From positions 1,054,001-1,118,000 of the forward strand of contig RQOL01000876.1 of assembly GCA_013076295.1 (NCBI GenBank): a DNA stretch of 64,000 bases. The letters run 5' to 3'. Positions within the stretch are counted from its first letter, which is position 1; each line of letters begins with the position of its first letter. Origin of the DNA: Sanderia malayensis (lineage: Eukaryota > Cnidaria > Scyphozoa > Semaeostomeae > Pelagiidae). The notes under the pieces are model-generated. The model made no database searches. It worked only from the letters and a program-made list of their open reading frames with translations, and was not told where the DNA came from. Shown in pieces: positions 58,209 to 64,000 of the stretch. The position numbers and the translations under genes were made by a program.

Positions 58209-58668
58209 GTGAACCCGATCCCCTTTGAGTAAGCCCCGGCTAAAAGTTTACTTTGACAAAATTTCTGTTTGTGATGGTTTTGCCAAACTTTAGCAAGCCC
58301 CCCCCCCTTATGATTTAGCCCTCACCAGATCGCTCATTTAACCAGGGCCGCGGAGAGGATTTGTGGGCCCTGGGCCAGGACAAAAGATAAATAGCAAGTC
58401 ATGCCAAAGGCGTGCAAGTACGCCGGATGCAAACTCTTCTAGAGGTCTAGTCCAGCAGGGGAGAATGCTCCCCCAGAAAATTTTGATGACGATGGTTGCT
58501 GAAACTGCTCTTGGCTATTTTTGATGCTAAATTGCTCTTTTGGCTATTACTTATCTCTTTGTTGTTAATTTTTTATTGAGTTATTATTTATGGGCCCCCG
58601 GGTCAGTGACGCTCCTGACCCCCCTCTTCCCAGCACTGCATTTAACCCAAATAAGCCCCGGGATTCAC
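58209..58668. mobile_element. AAGCCCC-type MITE abutting ABHD11 copy 2
   Basis: Ends GTGAACCCGATCCCC (58209) and GGGATTCAC (to 58668), flanked by TA. Both arms contain AAGCCCCGG. It contains a nested hAT MITE. Its right edge is only 24 bp before the ABHD11 start codon, so the 5' UTR or core promoter of that gene must overlap it. The match between arms is imperfect. Confidence 0.55.
58343..58638. mobile_element. 296-bp hAT-type MITE nested in the previous element
   Basis: Starts CAGGGCCGCGGAGAGG and ends CTTCCCAGCACTG (imperfect inverted ends), flanked by a perfect 8-bp duplication CATTTAAC (58335-58342 and 58639-58646), as hAT transposases make. Non-coding. Confidence 0.75.
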
Positions 58669-58692
58669 TATTTTTCGGCAATCGAAAAGAAT

Positions 58693-60611
58693 ATGGCTAC
58701 CATATTCGTCAAGCCTAAAACTTTTTTTCCCGTCACATCATTTCTTGTAACTCTTCGGGGGTTGTTTAGCAATAAATTCTCACAAAGCTCGGAAGCAGAC
58801 AACATTAAACTGTATGGGTAAGTAATGCTGGCAACAATTTAGCCCTGTGTTGTGTTATGCACATTTTCTATAAGAAGAATTATTTTTCCTTATAAGCACC
58901 GGAAGTTGTTATTTTGAAATGTTTTCATAATTGCTATGCAACTGGCTATGCTCGCGACAAAAGATTAAGAATTTATCACTTTTGTGGGGTCTTAGGAAAG
59001 GAATGTAGTATATTTATGCTTTTAAGACAAACAAAGTAGAGGTTAAATTAAGAATCAATATCCACGAGTTTTCAGAATTGTCTCTCCTCCTCCCAGGAGA
59101 GAAAAATGATCCAAATTGTGTATAGATGCACTGCTAGATGCCACAACCCACCCAGCCCAGTTAAGACAAGTGCATTTGACCTTTGTACTGAAACCTGAAT
59201 TTGACATTATCATCCCTTCAGCTTGCCAAGAATTTCCTATCGCATATATCCTGCTGACAACAATGACAAGAAACGTGCCCCTATTCTCATTGCACATGCA
59301 ATGTTTGGTTGCAAAGACAACTGGCATACTATGGCTCAGTCAATGGCAAAAGATACTGGTCGAGAGGTTGGTAAATATATTGGGTGATACACACTGTTTA
59401 GTGATATGGCTGAAGAAAACAGGACATTGTAAATATTTGCAAACCACAGCAGAGTGAAGAAGTTGATTTAGTACCACCTTCCTTGCTGTTTGATTAGATT
59501 ATGTTCCATTGTGTCTTTTCCTGCACAACCCATTAAGCTTTTTTAATCTCCTGTGGCAGAGTGACCAAATTCTAAATTTCCAAATTTTTCTCATATGGAT
59601 TAGGTGATAGCATTTGATTTGCGTAATCATGGGAACAGTGAACACCACCCAGTCATGTCTTATGCTGCAATGACTCATGATATAACACATTTAATGAAGA
59701 AACTGTCCATACAACGCTGTGTGTTACTGGGACATAGCATGGCAGGCAAAGTTGTAGCATCTACTGCATTGCAAAATAGTGATCTGATTGAAAAGCTTAT
59801 TGTCGTTGATTCGGCACCCACTGTCACACTACTTGCCGAAGAAGCCCGTCAGTGCATTGAAGCAATGTCAGTTGTCGACATGAGCAAAATAAAAGACAAA
59901 AGAGATGCAGATGCCGCACTCTCCAACAATATAAAGGTTAGGTTAACATGTCTCCTACTTTTTTGAGATCTACACATTTCATGCCACAGGAAGCAATGTT
60001 TTATTGTATACCAGTTTATAATAATTTATCCTTTTTAGCATCTCAAATTGTTTTATTGCCCCTTTCCTTCCAGTTTCCTTTCAGTTGTTTTGCATCTCAT
60101 GGCGAAACCAGATTCTTTTATCAAAATCAAACTCATTTCCATGAAACTTTTTAATTATGGTACAATAAATGTGTGCTGTATTTTCCCTTCTTTCTTTTCA
60201 GCATTTTGGAGTACGACAGTTTCTTCTTACAAATCTGATCAAGACACAGCATGGCTATAACTGGAGAATTAATCTTAATTACTTTAAAATAAACATTTCT
60301 GATTTGATATACTTTCCAGATTTTAACGGAATGCAGTACAATGGTGAAGTACTATTTATTGGTGGCACCAATTCGAGATATATTACGTAAGTTAATTGGC
60401 AGTATATCACAGTGTGTGCCACACAATTTGCCAGAAATTGTGAATACCATTTTAATCTCACTGATTCTTTTGCAGAGAACAAGAGGTCCCAGCAATACTG
60501 AGGTTTTTTCCAAATGCAAAAATCTGTCATATTAAAGATGCTGGACATTGGGTGCACATTGAACAGCCTGAAAGATTCAAGGAGAAAGTAATACCTTTTA
60601 TAAATAGTTGA
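58693..60611 (+). CDS. ABHD11: ABHD11-like alpha/beta hydrolase, copy 2 (5 exons)
   Basis: Exons 58693-58817, 59222-59366, 59604-59936, 60202-60386 and 60476-60611 give 307 residues. Exons 2-5 have the same lengths (145, 333, 185, 136 nt) and phases as copy 1. The catalytic Ser135 and His287 (AGHW) are kept. Two glycines differ: the oxyanion motif is HAMFG (Ala68) instead of HGMFG, and the nucleophile elbow is GHSMA (Ala137) instead of GHSMG. The N-terminus again resembles a mitochondrial presequence (TFFPVTSFLVTLRGLFSNK). No stop or frameshift is seen, so it is probably expressed, perhaps with altered activity. The introns are short and free of recognised elements. Stop codons of this gene and SAC3D1 face each other 91 bp apart. 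Confidence 0.9.
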
Positions 60612-60637
60612 CATAGTCAACATAAATACTTCTAACC

Positions 60638-60643
60638 TTTATT
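60638..60643 (-). promoter_or_regulatory. Poly(A) signal of SAC3D1
   Basis: AATAAA on the minus strand, 60 bp after the SAC3D1 stop. Cleavage 10-30 bp further would place its 3' end almost at the stop codon of the convergent ABHD11 copy. Confidence 0.6.
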
Positions 60644-60702
60644 TAAATACATCTGCATGCATGTCCATAAATTTACATTACATTTTTTACATGAATACAT
60701 TT

Positions 60703-61773
60703 TTACTTTTCCTCAGACTCATTATTCATAATATAATATCTAATGGAATGTTTTTGTTTTCCATCCACAAGACACACTGATCTATTAAATTCTTTTTCTA
60801 TATTGTGAAGACTTTCTGAAGAAAATTTTGCATTTTTGTTAAATAATATAAATCCATCAATGATAGAAATTGCTAATTGCTTGCAAAAGTCATGAGCATG
60901 TTGAAGGCTATCAAATTTGAGCCAGTCCATCAATTTAGATAATGGAAAGCGAATATTTTTGCCAGAATATGCATTGGCCATAACTCTAAAAGCATTGACA
61001 CGTAAAGCATTCACATGTTGATAAAAGCAGCAAGATGACATGTAGGGAAGTTTCTCAGCTATTCTAAACAGCAAAACAAAATTTTGGTGGCAATTCGCAA
61101 ATCTTAACTTCGTTGACTGTTGGGCTTCCACAATTGAGGTGGAAATGTGTGCTAGGGCATACTGGAGTGCTTGGTCTGAGTGAAAATGTATCAATAGTTG
61201 ATATCCAATGAATTCATCTCTTGATTTAGCAAATGAGCGACAATCATATTTACCACCGTAAAATTTCAAAAGCGAAGCAAGGTACGAACATAACTGTTCA
61301 AAACATAACTTTCTATTAAACTCTTCATCACTTTGCAAGGTATACATAAATATAATGTGAAATCGGACAGCTTTCTGGAGTACCTCTACTGAAGTACAAG
61401 CATCGATTCTCTGAATGATCATTTCCTGAACAATTGCACGAATTCTGTCAGACACGAAGTCGTATACTTCGATCCAAGTTCTACCATGCTTTTCAATGTC
61501 AATGATCTCATCGACAAGAAAGTTCATGGTGCGCATCAATATTTTGGCAGGTCTGAGAGCTTTGACATCGATCCTCCGTCCTGCTGCAGACCTTGAATAC
61601 TCTGTAACACAGGTAAGTGGATTCGCTTTAGGCTGGGAACCTTTCTCGCTGTGTGGCTGTGGCATGGTCTCGAAAATCGAAAGCCTCCTATTCTTCTCAC
61701 GTTCGAGTCTTTCCAATTTAGGACACATTTCAAGACACTGACCAACCACATTATAGTCGCAAGTTGGCTCCAT
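60703..61773 (-). CDS. SAC3D1: SAC3D1-like SAC3/GANP-domain protein, single exon
   Basis: One uninterrupted 356-residue frame. It opens with MEPTCDYNVVGQCLEMCPKL, the C..MCP motif at the start of the SAC3/GANP fold. The signature VTEYSRSAAG with KALRPAKILMRTMNFLVDEI, YDFVSDRIRAIVQEM and LLIHFHSDQALQYAL follows. A winged-helix-like end contains LMDWLKFDSLQHAHDFC. Length matches the animal SAC3D1 (SHD1) proteins, which associate with centrosomes and mitotic progression; longer GANP/Sac3 proteins of TREX-2 have extra domains absent here. Start at the first in-frame Met of the conserved motif. It shares a 279-bp upstream region with the divergent serpin. Confidence 0.92.
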   Translation of the reverse strand: MEPTCDYNVVGQCLEMCPKLERLEREKNRRLSIFETMPQPHSEKGSQPKANPLTCVTEYSRSAAGRRIDVKALRPAKILMRTMNFLVDEIIDIEKHGRTWIEVYDFVSDRIRAIVQEMIIQRIDACTSVEVLQKAVRFHIIFMYTLQSDEEFNRKLCFEQLCSYLASLLKFYGGKYDCRSFAKSRDEFIGYQLLIHFHSDQALQYALAHISTSIVEAQQSTKLRFANCHQNFVLLFRIAEKLPYMSSCCFYQHVNALRVNAFRVMANAYSGKNIRFPLSKLMDWLKFDSLQHAHDFCKQLAISIIDGFILFNKNAKFSSESLHNIEKEFNRSVCLVDGKQKHSIRYYIMNNESEEK

Positions 61774-62052
61774 AGCGCCTCAATATGTTTAAGAAGCTCA
61801 GGTATGTTACTTAGCACAAAATTAGTACATAGCATTGCACACAAGTATACAGTCGGATTAGATTAGGTTGAGCAAAAGAAGTAAACAAGTTCCCAAAAAT
61901 TCGCAGCCATTTTGAAAATGCCTCAGTTTCAAACAATTCCAAGTATAAATAAATATTGAAGCAAGAAACAAAAAAGTTTTTTGCTGCTTCCGTCAATTTG
62001 GGTGGATCAGATCAGATTTCCCTTTCTCGTTGAATATATAAATGTTTTGAGA
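61774..62052. promoter_or_regulatory. Divergent promoter of SAC3D1 and serpin
   Basis: The 279-bp gap between two head-to-head start codons must hold both promoters. A TATATAA at about 62034-62040 is only 13 bp from the serpin ATG, too near for a normal TATA box, so it is probably incidental. Confidence 0.5.
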
Positions 62053-63201
62053 ATGGCAGCCATTAGTGGGCAATTGACAATTTCGTTGTTCAGCACCCTG
62101 ATCGTGCCTCCTGCGGATCCGAATTTGGTTTGTTCGCCTTTGAGCATTACATCAGCTTTGGCTCTTGTTGCCGCCGGCTCAAAAGGAAAAACTCTTCAAG
62201 AAATATCGAAATCACTGAAATGGGGTGAAGAGAAAGATGATACCCTGCTGGCAAAAGCTCTGCTGACAGAAGCTGGAAATGTGACTTCTTGTAATCTCGC
62301 TGATGGTGCGTCAACTTCTTCTGAATGTCCTATCAAGTCAGCAAATAATATGTGGCTTGACAAAGATTTCACTCTGCTTGAAACATATCGCATCTTCTTG
62401 AAATCCTTTCATGTCAGCATTCAGCAGGCCGATTTCAGAAAGGACAGCACTAAAATAACATCAGAAGTGAACGAATGGGTTGCAAAGCAGACAAACCAGA
62501 AAATCCGTGACCTTTTCTCGAGTGACCAAATTAATCAAGATACTTCTGCTGTTATTGTCAATGCTCTCTACTTCAAGGGACAGTGGGCCATACCATTTGA
62601 CAAGACTACAACACATGATTCAATATTCCATGTTTCCAAAACCAAACAGGTGCCAGTTAAGATGATGTTTCATACAGATGAGTACAAATATTTTGTTGAC
62701 AGAAGCAAGAATTGTGATGTTCTTGAACTGCCATACACCTCAAAGTCCTTCAGCATGATCCTAGTGGTACCCCATGAAATAGATGGCCTAACTCAAGTAC
62801 AGTCATCTCTTGATTTGAAACTGATTTCAAGTTGGATCAACAGTGTCCAGTCAGCAAGAACCGAGACGATCGATGTTTTTCTTCCACGCTTCAAAGTTTC
62901 ACAAAAGATAGACTTGAAAGAGAAGTTGAAACAACTTGGGATAAGTGCCTTGTTCACAGAAAACGCTGATCTTTCTGGGATTAGTGGATCAAGAAATCTT
63001 TATGTTTCAAGTGCTGTTCACCAGGCTGTCATTGAAGTTAATGAAGAAGGCACAGAGGCAACATCTGCTACTGGTATTGGCATGAATTTCATGTCTCTAC
63101 CAACGCAGCTACAAGTTAACAAGCCTTTTCTTTTCATGATCATTCATAATGAAACAAAGAGTGTCTTGTTCATTGGCAGAGTTGCTGATCCATCTGCTTG
63201 A
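62053..63201 (+). CDS. Intronless serpin with Met-Ser reactive centre
   Basis: A 382-residue serpin read from ATG 62053 (MAAISGQLTISLFSTL). The frame is open 24 codons further upstream, but those residues lack serpin character. The length equals a bare serpin core without a signal peptide, as in intracellular (clade B-like) serpins. Conserved elements are SPLSITSALALVAAGSKGKT, INQDTSAVIVNALYFKGQW, the hinge EEGTEATSATG and NKPFLFMIIHN. Counting from the hinge, P1-P1' is Met347-Ser348, as in alpha-1-antitrypsin, which suggests a chymotrypsin- or elastase-like target. The hinge residues are small, so it should be inhibitory. Being intronless next to intron-rich genes suggests retroposition or lineage-wide intron loss. 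Confidence 0.92.
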   Translation: MAAISGQLTISLFSTLIVPPADPNLVCSPLSITSALALVAAGSKGKTLQEISKSLKWGEEKDDTLLAKALLTEAGNVTSCNLADGASTSSECPIKSANNMWLDKDFTLLETYRIFLKSFHVSIQQADFRKDSTKITSEVNEWVAKQTNQKIRDLFSSDQINQDTSAVIVNALYFKGQWAIPFDKTTTHDSIFHVSKTKQVPVKMMFHTDEYKYFVDRSKNCDVLELPYTSKSFSMILVVPHEIDGLTQVQSSLDLKLISSWINSVQSARTETIDVFLPRFKVSQKIDLKEKLKQLGISALFTENADLSGISGSRNLYVSSAVHQAVIEVNEEGTEATSATGIGMNFMSLPTQLQVNKPFLFMIIHNETKSVLFIGRVADPSA

Positions 63202-63220
63202 GGCTATGTACTTTCAACCA

Positions 63221-63226
63221 AATAAA
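63221..63226 (+). promoter_or_regulatory. Poly(A) signal of serpin
   Basis: AATAAA 20 bp after the serpin stop codon. Confidence 0.7.
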
Positions 63227-63410
63227 TGTGATTTGCAAACTTGGTGCATATAATTGAAATCTGAAACATGTGTTAGTATTTTTAGTTGTAGTAGTGAATG
63301 TTGTTAACCATAAATATTGGCCAGTTTTTGACAGGTGATTTTATATGATTTTATTGAATAAATTGGATAAACTCAGCCATTTGTTTTGCATTTCGAATCG
63401 TGCCACGCTT

Positions 63411-64000
63411 TTATGTCGTTGTTTGTGCGTACAGGCTCACAAAAGACCAAGACCAAGTTGCCGATGACCACACGTCGCAATCAATCGATGTATTTCTGAT
63501 GTGGGTGATTAAAGGTTGAAAAGCAGGCGTAGTCTTCTCTGCTAGATATTCAAATGTCTCTTCTATATGCTCGGCTGGCAGAAATGGCAAAGCTATCAGC
63601 AGCAAACGAATATATTTGTGGATTGCCTTGTCATTTATATATTGCAACTTAGGGCCAATCTCGTGGACGTTTCCCCATGCTGCCTGCGTCCAATGGGAAC
63701 AGCAGCCTTGGATGTTGGTGGTTAGGACCTTTCTGCAAGCTTCGTTGCTTGCACAGACTTCTTCGACAATAGTAGCAGTTGATTTAAAACCGTCGCCACG
63801 TGCCTGTGACTTAACTTGAGCAACAAGCTTCGTCGTTTTGTCATTGCCTAATTGACCGGGATGGGATGGATATGTACATTTGGTCCCCTCGTGAAAGTTT
63901 CTCCGATTTGCTGCACTGTTACGCCAATCCACATGTAACATGTAATGTTTTTGCCTCGCACACTGCACCTCCACTTAGCTTTTCCGCTGGGCCATGTGTG
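63411..64000 (-). pseudogene. FLYWCH/MULE-type transposase relic at window edge
   Basis: A minus-strand frame at the extreme right reads KAKWRCSVRGKNITC and, shifted, VQQIGETFTRGPNVHIHP, the FLYWCH zinc-finger pattern. The 187-codon frame 63974-63411 continues with TTKLVAQVKSQARGDGFKST and then jumps to the C-terminal NDKAIHKYIRLLLIALPFLP, AEHIEETFEYLAEKT block of MULE transposases. The MULE DDE core between them is missing, so the copy is internally deleted. The gene continues beyond the window to the right. Confidence 0.6.

Noticed and set aside
61981..62052. Extended serpin N-terminus from the upstream ATG at 61981
   Set aside because: The extra 24 residues do not resemble a signal peptide or serpin helix A. 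The downstream ATG gives the family's usual core length.
1..64000. tRNA and rRNA genes
   Set aside because: No cloverleaf with B-box-like GGTTCGANTCC or rRNA-like conserved blocks was noticed by eye. A tRNAscan run would be decisive.

Overview
The window reads as intron-rich, AT-rich nuclear DNA from an invertebrate animal. ERCC6L/PICH, ABHD11, SAC3D1 and serpin genes, with spliceosomal introns, exclude a prokaryote. The crowd of DDE transposons and gene-like repeat ORFs (hAT, Tigger/pogo, MULE with FLYWCH, YqaJ, HECT, IS3-type integrase) resembles cnidarian or other early-branching animal genomes. That placement is inference; no marker here fixes the phylum. One 100-N assembly gap lies at 4263-4362.

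Layout. 1-5.6 kb: repeats only (a TA-flanked MITE, a degenerate satellite, a MULE fragment). 5.6-10.4 kb: an intact five-exon ABHD11-like gene with two MITEs in its introns. 10.4-29.6 kb: a graveyard of degraded elements, mostly on the minus strand (YqaJ-nuclease ORF, two hATs, two Tigger/pogo transposases, a non-LTR RT, MULE, a Gypsy with its LTR). 29.7-41 kb: a four-level nest. A Gypsy element is split by a 7.6-kb DNA transposon with 222-bp TIRs and a 6-bp target duplication, which carries an IS3-type integrase and, in convergent orientation, a HECT E3 ligase gene. Its integrase is split by a 2.2-kb MITE, which itself holds a 425-bp MITE. 41-44 kb: more transposase and RT fragments.

44.3-64 kb is gene-rich: a complete 21-exon ERCC6L (PICH) gene on the plus strand with a 6-kb, 40/80-bp minisatellite in one intron; a second five-exon ABHD11 paralogue; a convergent intronless SAC3D1; a divergent intronless serpin with a Met-Ser reactive centre; and a FLYWCH/MULE fragment at the right edge.

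The host genes are unrelated neighbours rather than a pathway. ABHD11 is mitochondrial in mammals; ERCC6L and SAC3D1 have roles in mitosis; the serpin is a protease inhibitor. The two ABHD11 copies share exon lengths 2-5 and intron phases exactly, so they are duplicates now separated by ERCC6L and about 34 kb of transposon debris. Exon coordinates were read by hand from splice sites and frame continuity, without transcript data.
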